In this document: positions 45,261 through 58,000 of the stretch, in pieces
How positions within the stretch are numbered: the stretch's first letter is position 1
Layout of the letters: each line of letters begins with the position of its first letter
DNA from: Melampsora larici-populina 98AG31
Lineage: Eukaryota > Basidiomycota > Pucciniomycetes > Pucciniales > Melampsoraceae
Assembly (NCBI RefSeq): GCF_000204055.1
Contig: NW_006768766.1
Location: 1,480,941 to 1,544,940, forward strand
Length of the DNA stretch: 64,000 nucleotides
Direction: 5' to 3'
Position numbers and translations under genes: made by a program
Notes under the pieces: generated by a model
Told to the model about the DNA's origin: nothing
What the model saw: only the letters and a program-made list of their open reading frames with translations
The model's database searches: none

Positions 45261-46567
45261 ATGTCAGACAACGATGACACTTCTTCCGATGAAGACCAAT
45301 GGAATTCATCCTTGTCATCGTCTTCAGCTTCATCATCGGACAGTGATGATGAATTCCTTGCACTGCTCAATGGTGCTGCTCAAGACCGAATTGAGCTAGC
45401 GAACCGTCCAAAAATCCCCTGCCGAACGTCAGCGCTTACCGGTGCTATGTATGCAAGGGAGGTTTATGAAGGCAGCCCAGTCCGCTTCCGAGAAGTGTGT
45501 AGAATGAACAAAGTGGCCTTTAAAGGCCTAATGAGACACCTTGAACCGTACCTCGAAAATTCTATCCACCTCAGTTGCACCGAACAAGTGATGATTTTCT
45601 TATTCCTTGTTGGACACGCTGGCGCCAATCGTCTTGCCGGAGAACGATTCCAACATTCAGGTGATACTATCTCAAGGTATTACAACAAAGTACTCTTGTC
45701 TCTTGAGGATCTGGAGGCTCGAATAATCAACCAACCACACCCGGGAACTCCAGTTCCAGAGGCTATCAGCGGGTCTCGAGTGACCTTTCCGTGGTTTCGA
45801 GGCTGTGTTGGAGCCATCGACGGAACACATATCCAAGCAATTGTTCCTGAGGCTGAACAGGCTCCTTACCGTAACCATAAAGGCACCTTCAGTCAAAATT
45901 TCCTCGCTGCCTGTGATTTCGAAGGAAATTTCACTTTCATCCTTGCTGGATTTGAAGGACGAGCACACGATGGCCATGTTCTAGAGGTAGCACGAAGAGA
46001 TGGTCGCTTCCTTGTACCACCAGGTAAGCATATGTAATCCGTCATTTATCATTGGATAGTCTCATATAGTTTCTAACAATCAACTCTTTAGGTCGATATT
46101 ACCTTGCAGATGCTGGATTCACCAACCAAGTAGGCTTTTTAGCACCTTACCGAGCCACCCGTTATCATCTAAAGCAATGGAGTATCGGTGGACGCCGCCC
46201 TCGAGACTACAAAGAGCTCTTCAACTTACGACATTCGAGTCTGCGTAACATAATTGAACGGCTCTTTGGAGTATGGAAGATTCGCTTCAATACTCTTGTA
46301 CATATGCGAAGATTCCCTGTCGAAAGACAGGCTTCACTGGTTGTTGCCCTAGCAGTCCTTCACAATATAATTCGACAATGCGGCGAGGATAATTTCTTTG
46401 ATGAGTATGATCAACAAGAAAGGGCAAGACAACTTACTTGGGACGAAGCTCAAGTAGTTGCTTACCGTGCACCGACAGCTGAGGAGCGGGCTAATGCTAC
46501 TGAAGACCGTGATGTCTTAGCTCGGGAAATGTGGGATGATTATCAATTACATCCACATTGTATTTAG
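45261..46567 (+). CDS. PIF/Harbinger DDE transposase (HARBI1-like)
   Basis: Two exons (45261-46023 and 46092-46567; intron donor GTAAGC, acceptor CTTTAG) encode 412 residues, close to the usual size of HARBI1-type nucleases. The N-terminus is acidic and Ser-rich. The catalytic triad is intact: Asp in CVGAIDGTHI, Asp in YYLADAGF, and Glu in NIIERLFGVWK in exon 2. The GFEGRAHDGHVL block between the first two is also typical. The enzyme cuts and joins element ends at TWA targets and needs the partner SANT protein for nuclear entry and DNA binding in studied members. Unlike the copy at 828-1823, nothing is missing. No stop codons or frameshifts are seen. Confidence 0.94.
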
Positions 46568-46829
46568 GCAAAATCATGTTCATTATGCACTGAATACCAT
46601 ATTTATTTCAAACTCAGATGAGGAATAAGAGGTATCATAACTTTCACAATGTACAATAACTTTAACAATGTAGAATAGCAGTTAAGAACAATAGTATTTA
46701 AAGAATAGTAGTAGTTTGAAGACAATAGCATTTAAGAAAACATAGGATTTTGTAATGAAGATTGTTTGTAATGAAAACCTTTTGTAATGATAACTTTGTA
46801 ATGATTCTTTTTGATTTCAATTGATTTCA

Positions 46830-48175
46830 TTAATTTTGATTTTTCTTCTTGAGTTCAGCAATTGCCTCTAGCAACCATTCAAAGCAAATATCTTTGTCTA
46901 ACTCTAAAAAGAACTCGGCGTCCGCTTCGTTTCTTAAAATCTTGGCTGCAGCAATACGATCCGATGTCAATTGGAAGTGTTCTTGACTACCTGCTCTGAA
47001 GCGTTCCATAGCCGCAGGTTGATATCTTTGAGGTGGTGGAGGGTGAAGAGCTTCTCTCTTGATTCGAGCTGCCTCGACAAGTGCATCAGCTCGGGCATCC
47101 TTTCGATTTTCCTTTTCAACCAGTGCTTTAGCCTTGAGGGTCGAGTTTTCGGTGACTAGCTTGAGTGAGCTTGCCAGGTTCACTGGAGGCTTATAAGAGC
47201 CACTTGGCTTAGATGATGATGTGTTGGTGGGTTTGGGGATGGTAGCATCCGAAGTGAAAGGCTTATTTGAAGCCGAAGGAGCTGTCTTTGCCCTAGCTGA
47301 CGAGTTCGACAGTATGGGAGGATTGGTAGGTCTTGGTGGGAGTGGTGGTGGTGGTGGTGGGAGATCGTCTGCATCAGATGAGTCACCTGTATCGAAATAA
47401 GAGAATATGTGAACAAAAAAGAAAATTTCATGGTAAACTGAAAGGAAATGTACTTACCCGCCAATTCAACTACTTTCTTTTTTCCTTTATCACCTCGATC
47501 AATAGGCTCTTCGTCGTCATTGCTGTTGTCAAGCGCCTCCTCTGAGGCGGTTAGTGAATATTTACGTTTTCGATTCTGAGTACTGGTGCCTGTTCGATTG
47601 GCACTAGAAATCAGAGTTGAACCTAGAAGAAGATCCATGGCCTTGTAGAAACTAAATCCATGATCTTTGAAGATATGTGATCCTTTGTGGCCCTGTGATA
47701 CGTTGTAGTGTAAATATAAATGAATCAAAGAACATATCAAGTTGAGATGACCTACAGCAATCCAACCGGCCCAGAATTCTTCATCTCCATCGACGGTGTC
47801 TTTTTCTACACTCCATCCCAAACCTGATCCTTCTTTAAGCTCACGCATCCAACCATAATGTCGCTTGAGCTGTATAGAAGGATGAAAACACAAAATCAGC
47901 TGATGTACGATATGAATGTGAGTGATGAAACAGATCGAAGTGAAAGTTCTTACTGTACCGTAGTGATTCTTTGCTTGTGCAACGTCACGGTCAATTTCAT
48001 GTGTATTGTTCAACTGTTTGACAGCTTTTCCCCAAACCGTTGGCGGAAAGTTGTTGTCGGATCTATCGTTGTCGTGACTTAAGTCTAGAAGGGAGTCGAT
48101 CAAGGTGTGTGTTTGGGCTTCGGTCCACTTAGCTTGAGGCTTTGCAGCCTGTGAGCCAGACTTGGGTCGACCCAT
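46830..48175 (-). CDS. Myb/SANT-like DNA-binding protein of Harbinger
   Basis: Four minus-strand exons (47954-48175, 47756-47869, 47458-47692, 46830-47386) join in frame into 375 residues. A trihelix-like Myb/SANT domain occupies about residues 15-110, with the spaced tryptophans of KWTEAQTHTLIDSLL, TVWGKAV and HYGWMRELKEGSGLGW. A basic, acidic-flanked linker follows (RKRKYSL, then SNDDEEPID), then a Pro-rich stretch and a coiled-coil C-terminus rich in Ala, Glu and Lys. In characterised Harbinger elements this protein binds subterminal DNA and partners the transposase. An alternative upstream Met at 48184 would add three residues. Confidence 0.85.
47333..47375. repeat. GGT trinucleotide repeat (poly-Pro in the SANT gene)
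   Basis: Tandem GGTGGT units on the plus strand encode six consecutive prolines, followed by PLPPRP, on the minus strand within exon 4 of the Harbinger SANT gene. Confidence 0.7.
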
Positions 48176-48590
48176 TGATCTCAAGTGGTTGATTGAATAG
48201 TTTGGAATTCAAATTTGAAAGGTGAGTGGTGGAAAGTAGTGAAAGGGTGAAGGTGTACAAAGGTTGAGATTTGAAAAAAAAAAGGACAAGTACGATTTTA
48301 CCTAAGGGAGGACCGATGAACGATGCGAAGTACAAAGGTCGGGGCCAGTTTCCAGCTGGATCAAAAGGGATAATGCACTGTTTTGATGGAATAATCGACT
48401 GTAGAGTCGATTATTTTGAAGTGCATTTTTGGTACATTTTTGGCTGTTTCAGTTGATTAAAATTGTGGATTAAATCCCAGCCGAACAACATTTTTTTTAA
48501 TGTACATTAAATTAAAAATTTAATCTAATTATCGGTTTAAGGTACATTAAAATGCACCAGCCGAACGTAACCTAAGTGAACGCGCCCTAA

Positions 48591-51500
48591 GATTCTACAA
48601 AAAAGTTAAAAAGCTGGGTAAAGTCACTTTTTGATTTGGAAGCTTATTAAATTGCATTAAGAATAGGTTATCTATGTGGCTTATGCTTCTCTCTACAATC
48701 CCTTGGGACTTCTCACATGATCCACTTGGCCAGTAATCCAGCTATTCATGGGGTGACAGCAACAGGTGAATCACATCATAAGGTGTGTTTAACCTTCTCT
48801 TTACGGTTCAACCATCCATCTGTTTCTTCCTCCAAATCAGTCGATTAATTTTCTACTTTTTTGTCTTGTGTGTTGTCACATTTTGATTGAAACATTCAGT
48901 GAGGACATTTCTTTATAATTTGATTTTCCAACATTCAACACTTTCATCTCACCTGTGCCACAGGTCATGTCTGCTCCATTACCACTGGCCAATCCTGGTT
49001 TATCTTCAACCAATCTGGCTGATTGTGAGTAACTTCTTGATATGTAGGCTTTATGAGTCATTTTTGACTGATAAACCTGCCTCTCAGGGTGGAAGCCTGG
49101 CTATTATAACTTTCTGGGCCACAACAAGCCAGCAAATGTTGGGCAAACCCTCCTATATGGGCATGAAATCTATGAAAATTGTCAATGACAAACGTCAAAT
49201 CACTGTACTGGTTGTATTTAGGATCCATGTCACAAAGAAGCCAGTAGCTGGTGAAGTCAGTCAATTGATTGGAGGAAAGAAGAAAGATGAGATCAAGTTT
49301 GGCACCACCAATTTGAGCTCCTTCAACAATCAGAAGATTATTGGGCTTAAAACTTGCCTTTTTGGTAAAAGTTTGGATGACTTCAAACTTTTGTGAGCTG
49401 ACATTTGCAAGCAATATTTGTCTCTAATGAACAACTTGATTGGCTCTTACAATTCTGAAATTCTCCTTCATATGGTATTCAGGCAAACCTTGGTCCACTT
49501 AAATTTTGAAATCCCTCACTCTTGATTCTGAATACACTTTAAGTTTTATCCCAGAAATTGACTGCTATCTTGATTTATCCCCTAGTTTGAAACTTTTTCT
49601 TCCTTTCTACTAATTTTACCCTTTCTACTTGTACTAGACGTTTATCCCAACAGCATCATATTTTTTCTTTCTATCCTGAATACATATCCTTTTCTGACAG
49701 AAATTGAATATCATCTTATTGTCTCTCTCAGCTTAAAACTTTTGTCTGAAGAAGCAATCTGTTGAATTGAAACTTTTAAAGTTGTCAAAATTGCTGTATA
49801 GCATGGTTTCTGAATGTCTGAGAGATCAATTATCACTGTGTATAAACATACCTTGTTTGTTTCACAGTTTGTCTTGACACTTGGCAACTAATTTAGGAGT
49901 CAAGTGGCCTACTCATCACTTGATTCTTAGCCCTGAAAAAGCATCCAACTGATTACATGCAATCTCAGCTATTGTTTCTTACCCTGAAATAAGGGAAATG
50001 ATCATGTTGGATGTGGATAAACCAGAACCTTGATAATGTTTCAAAGAACTGAGACTCCAAGGCCTACTGTAAGTGAACAGATGTAAGATGGTCAGTCTTT
50101 AGGCCTGGTTTTGAATCTTTGAGATGTGAGATATAGAATAGCCTGTGTCCAAAAACTAACAGGGATCTTGCCAACACTTATTTGCACAAACTTAGTAATG
50201 ACCAAAGAGGTCTATGTAGTTTTTAGGTATGCAGAAATTTTCTTTATTTAGATCTTCAACAATTTATAATCAAAGCTATTAGTTGGAAAGTAGATTGATA
50301 CAATGGGGGTGATAAAGTTACTTGGAATATACAAAGTACAGATTGGAGTTCACAAGACTAGTAAGGACAGGTCAGTGACTCTTTTGACGTCAAGGGAAAA
50401 TAGGTGAAGTGAAACTGAGATTGCTTTACTAATCTAGCTGGACTTTGAAACATGTGAGGATCTGAAATAATTGGGTAACGTGTCAATAGGCAAGTCCCTT
50501 CATACCTTGGAGAGAATCTCCTCTATCTCTACACGTCTAGTTCCAACTTATTGCACCCATCAGAAATACTTTTGCTTAGAGTTTTCTTCATTCAAGCTTG
50601 TCTTTGGTGAGGGGTTTTTAGACCCAAGCTACAGTATGTGTAATCAGTTCATTGCAAGACTTGTCTCAATTGTATTTTGAATGACCATCAAATATTACAA
50701 TCAAATTGTCCTCTATTTGGTTTTTGACCAGGGAAGCTTATCTACCACTAATTAACACTTGATTGTGTTCCCTGTTCAGTTTAGTTGCAACACTGTTCCA
50801 AGTTACAAGTCTGATACCTTTAGGTATCCAATGGGTCCCACTTAGAAGAGCTGGTTGAGATCTTAGTTTCATAGAATCCATTCAGAAGACTACTTTATCA
50901 AATCAGTTTCTTACTAATTGGTATTGTCAGAAAGTCCTTGGATTAATTGTCAAACCTTTGTTATAGGCTTCATGGTAAACAGATGGTGAACAAGATGGAA
51001 AAGTTTGCTTGAAAGGGTTTCCAGCAATTAAACTGGAAATGAAGGGGCAAATTTCCAGGTATTCTAGAGAGAAACCTGAGTCACATAGATGACTAGTTCT
51101 TGATGAAATTCAATAAACTTTCAAATCTAAAAGTGACTTTGCCCAACTTTTTGGCTTTTTGGTAAAATCTTGGGGTAACACATTTTATAAAAATCTGCTG
51201 TCGAGTCTTTCAACAGCTGTATTATAGACTATGTGAGTCATATGCTTCATTCTAAACCATCTTTTAAAAGTTGGAGAATGGATTCCATCTTCTTTTGAAC
51301 ATTTGACTTGTCTTAGCTTTTGTTTCAATATGAACATCATCTTCTTGGCATTGCATTGAATTTGTTTTATTTCAACCATTTTGTAAGTTTTTCTTCTTTC
51401 TGAATCATCTTTTTATGGGGTACAATGTAAAACAAAAGATCAAATCTTGAATATTGTATGCCTACTTCCAACTACAGATTTCATACAAAAAGGATGTATA

Positions 51501-53078
51501 GATTTGAATGTAGCTGTATCTCATTTTGATTACATCAAATGATGCAACAGATCAATCTAAAGTTTAGTCATCTTCAGTCTGAAGATCCGCATGAGCTCAT
51601 TTGCCTCTTCGAGAAAGAAGCTGAGCATTTATCACATGCTACACATTGTTTGAAAGCAGGCAGTCATCACACAATGACAATCAAGACTTTTTTACAATAG
51701 AGTTGTTGTCTGAACATTTACAAACTGGATATAACGGTATCTCTTGTGATTTTATGATATTACGCACTGATAATCATTTATCTGTTGGGTGAAATGTGGT
51801 CATGACCAAATTTGTCCGAACATGGGTGCCTTGGATGTTGAAACAGTGGGACCAATTCAATTGGAAGTTGTCTGGAATTGTTTTTGGCATTTTCTGGATA
51901 GTTTCTATGATGTTCTGTTTTGAGGTTTGTCATCCACCCTCCTCTCTTGGCCATTGTATCAACAAGGTCAACAGGTGAAAGTCAACCCATCACTGTTCCC
52001 TATCCATACATATCACAGTCAATGTCACATCTCAAGTCACAATTCATCCCAAATCAGCCACTTCAAATCCAGATTCCAGGAGAGAAACTACATATAACTG
52101 TTTTGCATGCATCACATTACACTACATACCCTTGAGCACATCAACTTTTGACTGCAAAGACCCATAAAGTGGGAGATTCTTTTCCAGATGAGGATTGAGT
52201 AGGGAATCTGTTTTGAGGGAAAGATAGGATCATGAGGCTCCTGAATGATATTGCTTTGACAATTTATTCTGACTTGATGCTGGTAATATAATGGATCATC
52301 CAATTATCTGTTACACTTGTGGACCGTTAAATCACACCAGTAGCAAGTATACCCATGATAGCCCAGTTTGAGTATCACACTTTTGCCACATAAACATTCA
52401 ATACTTCTTCCTTTATCATCACATTATTGAATTGTGTTTCACCGTGTGACATAGACTGAGAGATATATGCTGATATTTTGAATGCTTTCTTACTATTTGG
52501 AGGGTATTCAACACTTTGTTGTACCTTGATGCTGTTTTCTTTATCATTTAGATTACTGATCAAACAAATAACAAATGTTCACAAATCCATTCATTTGGTG
52601 CCAACAGATTATCAATCCTGATCTCAGTCTGTGATCCTTATGGCATGTGGTTTGCTCATGTTAAGCTCATGGTTAAATAGTTCTACATCATGAGTGTTAT
52701 GTCTCAAAAATAAATAGTTGGATTTTGAGCTGTGAGGCTAATATCTCTTGTGATCACAAGATCCAGGGTCACAAGCTTATGGGTAATCAGCTGTGCATCC
52801 TTCAAAGAAATAATCTGGTTAGATCTTCTATTGGTGTGTCAGAATTCATGACATACATTGAACTAGTTTAATAAATTTAATTCCAAATGATTCCAAATAA
52901 ATACATGTTCCTACAAATTTTATTTCACAAATTGACTGCAAAACTAAATTTCAACAACCAGTGCATGATAAAGATGATGGTTTTAGAAAGTTGATAAAAA
53001 TACAAGAATTACTGTTTCTTCCCAACAAAATGATCAGAAGAGGACAAAAATGAACCCAAAGTGATAATCAAACTACCC
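48591..53078. other. Gene-poor AT-rich region of 4.5 kb
   Basis: No ORF shows a recognisable domain. The longest are a 169-codon plus-strand ORF at 48887-49396 and the overlapping 118-codon minus-strand ORF at 49058-49414. The latter has a protein-like composition (FVIDNFHRFHAHIGG) and may be debris of an unidentified element. The remainder is AT-rich with no clear terminal repeats. Confidence 0.45.
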
Positions 53079-54601
53079 TCATGCTTCATAATAACTAAAA
53101 TCCATTGGATAATCTGGGTCCATGGACGTGAGAGGTCTGCGACCAGATGATAGATCACTTTGTGATTCATTATTATACTCTTCAAAAACTGAATCTTCTT
53201 CATCATTGCCGTAAAACCCACTGACTTGACTATCAGTCGCGCTAGCTACTGAACTTCGCCGGGCTGCCATGATAGCAGATGTTGGTGTGCGCGGGAATTC
53301 ATCATTGTAATAACTAGACCTCGCGCTAAATGGATTACTCGTCAAGTCCGAAACATACTGTCTGTTTAGGGAAGAAGTATCGACAATCCGTGTTGGTTGA
53401 GGGTTGAGAGGATTGGGCGCTCTGCGTGGTGAGGTGAATTCCGAGGGTAACGTAGGTGTTCTGGTCGGACGTGGGCCAGTTGGAAGTTGATAAGGCCTTC
53501 TTTCATTGTTTTCTTGCTGCCTATTCCGCTGGGAATTATAGCTAATCGGGATATCTGATGATTCGGTAGTCCGAGCATTTGAACTGAAAAAACAAACAAT
53601 AAGCCCTAGCTGATCATAACACATGTGCATTCAACGACAACTTACGCGTATCTGTCTGGTGAGGGAGATCTTCGGACGGCGTCCCGAACATTGGGTCTAT
53701 AGACCCTCCTCATGGGAGTAGTAACGTTGTCTGAACGCATATATTCCATATCCTGACGCGCTTGAATTGCAGTCTGTCGAAGGTTCTGTGAAGACGGTCT
53801 GGGACCTGGACCAAAACTTTCGACGCTAGCGCGGGCGTTTCTAGATGGGATCGCCGCTGCCATCATCAATGGTCTTTTACCAAACGACGAGGGCGAGCCT
53901 GAGGGACCCGGAGTTTGCCTAGTGATTGATGTGATAGAGGAGGGCGGTGGTAGCTTTGATTCCTCGGTAGCAACGTTGGATCTTTTCTTTTTGCGGCGAA
54001 CCAGTAGGATTATCAGCGGTATTCCAATTATCAGTAATCCGGCAGCTGCTGCTATTGCAATGATCAGTGGGGTAGATATAGGCTTGGAAGTGCTGGTGGT
54101 GGGTTTTGTGGATGAAGCACGCGATGCTGACGAGTCTGATGCGAGTGTCGCCGGGTTTGAGGCGGAAGAATATGAGGTAGAGGTGTTTTGACCGCGAGTT
54201 GCTCCAGCTGTAACTCCTCCTAGGGAGGAGCCGGATGTGGAAGTTTGCGTAGAGGTACCATTTTGTGTTCTGGATGCCCCTGATGAAGATGAAGATGAGG
54301 ATGAGGATGAGGATGAGGATGGAGATGTGACTGTGGATACTGTAGGTGGTGCGCTTGGAGAGACTCTTGAAGATGATGTACCCAAGGAGGTCGGCGTAGT
54401 CGTGGTAGGAGGCCGAGATGATTGCGCAGGTAAAGTGTTAGAGGAGATGGTGCTCTGCGGAGGAATTGATTGATTAATCGGAGCATCAGGTGAACCAGGA
54501 AAGAACGACAATGTCGACAGCCCCCCGCTTACTGAACGCCGGTTAGATGATACATCTCTTGTGTATTGAGTGTGAAAGCGGCGTGTTCCTTCAACTATCA
54601 T
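53079..54601 (-). CDS. Ser/Thr-rich single-pass membrane protein, N-terminal exon not found
   Basis: Two minus-strand exons (about 53646-54601 and 53079-53583; donor GTAAGT, acceptor TTTCAG) encode about 486 residues. The first 175 are a Ser/Thr/Pro-rich, probably O-glycosylated outer domain with a run of 13 serines. A clear membrane segment lies at about 178-200, followed by a basic stop-transfer patch (RRKKKR), then a 280-residue cytoplasmic tail rich in Ser, Arg and Pro and acidic near its end. The layout resembles fungal cell-wall stress sensors of the Mid2/Wsc sort, without a recognisable Cys-rich WSC domain. No signal peptide follows the Met at 54601, and an acceptor-like ATAG just after it (54598-54595) suggests that the true N-terminus is in an upstream exon I could not place. 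Confidence 0.75.
54281..54322. repeat. GATGAG-type repeat (poly-Ser tract)
   Basis: Tandem GATGAA/GATGAG hexamers on the plus strand encode consecutive serines in the membrane protein on the minus strand. Confidence 0.75.
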
Positions 54602-56524
54602 GACAAAGAATCAGATGAACTGTCCTGTGACAGAAAAAAGTGTAACTACTTGAAAATGAGGTCGCTGTCCAAGGCCACCCGGCTACTCAAGAGGTTAGCT
54701 GTGAATCCCGCAACACGATCTATCTAAGATAATTCTACAAGTTTGAAAGATTACTCAAGCGTCCCAGCACTACTGAAAGACAAAGTTGTACAGGCCGGCT
54801 GTCATCGCCTTGCGATTGTGGAAATGATGAGAAGGGATGGCGTAACCCGAAAAAGATGTGCACAGAACAGGGAATTAGGGATTTCGGGGGTCTCTAGAGT
54901 GAGGATGTGTCGACAACTACCATGTTCCACCAACTACAGGAACACTATGGTGGCAAATGGATTGACCGATGCCTTCACGGTCTAGGGTCATTGGCGAGGC
55001 GCCTCCGATTTGGATTTCTCCGGCGACCATGGCCAACAAATCCAATTGAGATAGAAGCAGTGCCGCGTTCTTGTTGGTCGCAGCGGATCTAGGCTGTTGT
55101 CAGTCACTTGATCAACATAAGTATCATCATGTCCATTGTTAGCGAATTTGAGCTGATCGTTCCGTGGCATGGTGAGATTCGGCTCATCGTGATATGTAGC
55201 AGGCCCAGTGTCTCTTCGAAGCTGGTTTCCAAAGTCCGAATGAGATATGGAGCTATATGGAGCCCTTGGTCGTGGCGGAATTCTCACATGCTCCTGTGTA
55301 CCCAGAGAAACCCGAGCAACTTTTCTGGCTCACCTCACCCGCTCCCCGATCAATACTCCACAAGGATCAAAGTCAAACCAATTTGTTTGTTGCCCATGGA
55401 CGGCGTCAACATGGCAATCAAAGAGCCTCAGGTCTGCCTTTTTGGGGGTTCGGGTGTGAATTATTGGCATAGTCTCTCCTCAGCACACGATAAACGAGTC
55501 TGAGCAAATTGAACTCAACAAAACGATTTTCAGTCGTGCGCTCGACTACGGCGGTCTTCTGGGATCGCTTCGCGTGTCAATGATTTTGAACTGAGATCCA
55601 TAACGAGGAAAAACTTCAACCTACGCAATTCCTCAAAAATAATTATTGGCTTGGATACGGAGACAGTCACAGATTTGAAACTTTCAATCCTCAATACCCC
55701 TATCAGAGGTGACTGTGGTAGATCACGAGAAATGTCCTGCATCACCTGGAAGCATAGGCCTTGTCCTCTTGACCTTTTGATCACATTAAATTATATATAT
55801 ATATGCATAGGTTGCCGTCAAAGAGGTCAAAGACAGGTGAAAAAGGATTCAATTGATGAGATACATAAAAAATCTTGATGACGAATGATATCAATAAACA
55901 GCGCGCAATCTTGTGCAATCTTGCTTAACTCTGGATCTACAATATTCCAATCTAAATCTAGGGCCTTGGTCAAATACAATGCTACCAAGCGACAGATCTT
56001 TTTCAAGTATGATGTCATTCCAGGCTCACCTTGATAGCAAACGGTGTCTTTGTGGCATTAGCATGTGGTTTCAGAATTTGCTTCTGATAAAAAGTGGAAT
56101 ATGATGTGATAAACTGAGCTATGTCATCATGTAGATAAGGACAGCTCACACTGGAAGACACCTAGTGAAGATTACCGCACAGAAAACAATAAAGAGTCTC
56201 AAAAAGTATATTGACTTATGTTGATTTTTTTGTGACAAATGAGTAAGCTCCAGCACAATATCAAAAGGGTGTTTGCGCTCATTTGGCCATAGATATGTGG
56301 CACTTGTAAAGTCTCAACTTTCACATGACTAATTTTTTTTTCATGGTTTTAAGTGTACTCACAGTCCTAAGACTATTGAACACTCTGCACTTATTGCTAA
56401 TACCGTTAAAAACCCTGTGGCTGTTCAGGGAAAAGGTAACTAGTGGCTGTTTGGTGTGCGTGTACAAATGTGATACAATACAACGGGATATTGGCGATGA
56501 AGTAATGGTGTAGGAAGGATAAGA
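54602..56524. other. Intergenic with a broken minus-strand coding-like stretch
   Basis: On the minus strand from about 55481 to 54988, one frame reads like protein (MPIIHTRTPKK..., then IPPRPRAPYSSISHSDF...) but has TGA at about 55330 and upstream stops. It may be a pseudogene, or missed exons of the neighbouring membrane-protein gene. An (AT)n run lies near 55790-55803. The rest to the 3' end of the LINE shows no gene. Confidence 0.4.
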
Positions 56525-58000
56525 TCATTCCATGGGATAGGAGGTGTTTGCGGGATGGGGCTCGTCTGTGACAGCAGCCCAAATCCATCTGTTTTGGAAG
56601 CGCCACGTTGAGTTGCAAAAAGTTGCTATGGCCTTGAAGGCTTTTGTGTTAGCCAGGATTGATTTGTTCATTCTTGTTCCGAGTTCTAGTGCTTTTTGCT
56701 CTAGTTTTGTTCGAACCTGGTCGTGTCTGTGGCAAACAAAGAGGAAGTGTTCAACCGTTTTAAGGCCTTCCTGACATTTGCATGTAGGGTCAATAGGTTG
56801 TTTGAAACGGTTTAGATAAGTGTTCAATGGTGCGTGTCCTGATCTTAGTTGGGTTAACGTAGTGATCTTGTGCTTCAGGAGCTTGGATATGCTGTCAAGG
56901 TGTTTTTTCGGATTGGGCTTTTGACCAAGCCGTTTGATGTCTTTGGGCGTGAATGTGTCCGTTTGTGTAATTCGCCATTCTTTAATGGCGGCGATGAAGG
57001 CCGCCATGTTTGGCGAGTTCGTGAATGTGCTTGGAGTTCTTGTTTAGAAAGGTTGTTGGCAATCTTGTCAACTTTCTTGTTTCCCGGTATTCCTGCATGG
57101 CCTGGGCACCACCGGATGTTGATTTTGAGGTTTGGGTAACTGTGGTGGAGGCCGTGAAGAAGATCAAACATTTTTTTTACGGTTGTCTAGTGATGAGAGA
57201 GAAGAAGAGTTCGAATTAAGATCTTTGACTACACCTTGATTGTCAAGGATTATTGTAGCTTGTTGTGTATGGTTTCGTGCCAGTTCAATTATGATTTGTA
57301 GGCCTAGTTGAACTCCACGGTATTCAGCTTGGTAAATACCGTGTGAGCGTGCTGGGCCTAGTGCTACAGATTTTGATAGTTTGGTGTTTGCACACCAAGC
57401 TGCTGCCGCCGTGTTTTTGCTAGGTATTCGTGATCCGTCTGAGAAAATAAGTATGTGACTGTTTGAGGGCTTAAGACGTATTGTGTTAGCTTTAGCAATT
57501 GTTTTGTCAATTTGTATCAGAGTGGAATAGTTGGTGGGTTTGATCAGCGTAGAGGCTGGGTCCACCAGGAGCTGGGTGATGTATTCATTGAACTGAGCGC
57601 AAAGCGGGTGTTGAAATAAAACATCAAAGGGATCCTTATTATACTTTGCCTTTGATAGCTGGGCTCGTTGGATGATTTGAAATAGTGGGTGGGACTGAGG
57701 TTTTGTGAGTGATCGCGCCATGAAGGTCAGGATCTTGCTCTGAAGTCTGGCCTTTGGTGGTGTTAGGTAAAGATCATGAAAGAGGAAGACCAATGGAGTT
57801 GACTTCAGAGCTCCTAGAGCCGCTCTTGCACACATTAGGTCAATTGTTGTCATCTGTTCAATGAAAGACGGTCAGTAGATGACCACACCATTACCCTGTA
57901 GTCGGTGGCAGCGTGGATTGTTGTCGTCATGAGCGTTTTGAGCAGCTTTGGCGGGATACCCCACCCGGTTTTTGACAGTCCTGCCAAAAATCCTGCACGT
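56525..58000 (-). pseudogene. LINE connector, RNase H and zinc-knuckle region
   Basis: The RNase H domain is visible at 57164-57580, with its acidic residues in LIFSDGSRI, AEYRGVQLGL and IILDNQG. The matching fourth region is in the next frame, with WCPGHAGIPGNKKVD at about 57040-57110. The C-terminus (56525-57007) has CKCQEGLKTVEHFLFVC, a Cys-Cys-His-Cys knuckle of the kind that ends many LINE ORF2 proteins. Frameshifts near 57165 and 56990 and a TGA near 57850 break the frame. Confidence 0.85.

Larger units (their letters stand above)
45039..48572. mobile_element. Intact two-gene PIF/Harbinger transposon, 3,534 bp
   Basis: The termini begin GGTTACGTTTGGCT on the left and the complement GGTTACGTTCGGCT on the right. 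TAA is duplicated at 45036-45038 and 48573-48575. The element carries the two genes expected of an autonomous Harbinger: a DDE transposase on the plus strand and a Myb/SANT-like DNA-binding protein on the minus strand, converging at about 46.6-46.8 kb. Both frames are open after splicing, so it may be functional. Confidence 0.93.
44906..48587. mobile_element. 145-bp Harbinger-type MITE, split by a full Harbinger element
   Basis: The ends GGGCACGTTCACTTAAGCAA (44906) and the complement of GGGCGCGTTCACTTAAGGAA (ending 48587) are matching inverted repeats. TAA flanks both sides (44903-44905 and 48588-48590). The MITE proper is 44906-45038 plus about 12 bases at 48576-48587. The larger Harbinger inserted at a TAA inside its right inverted repeat. 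The MITE also contains an internal inverted pair (AGAAATCACATTCTG and complement). Confidence 0.85.

Noticed and set aside
49058..49414. 118-codon minus-strand ORF as a host gene
   Set aside because: Protein-like in places, but with no recognised family, no introns and a location in decayed AT-rich DNA. A remnant is more likely.
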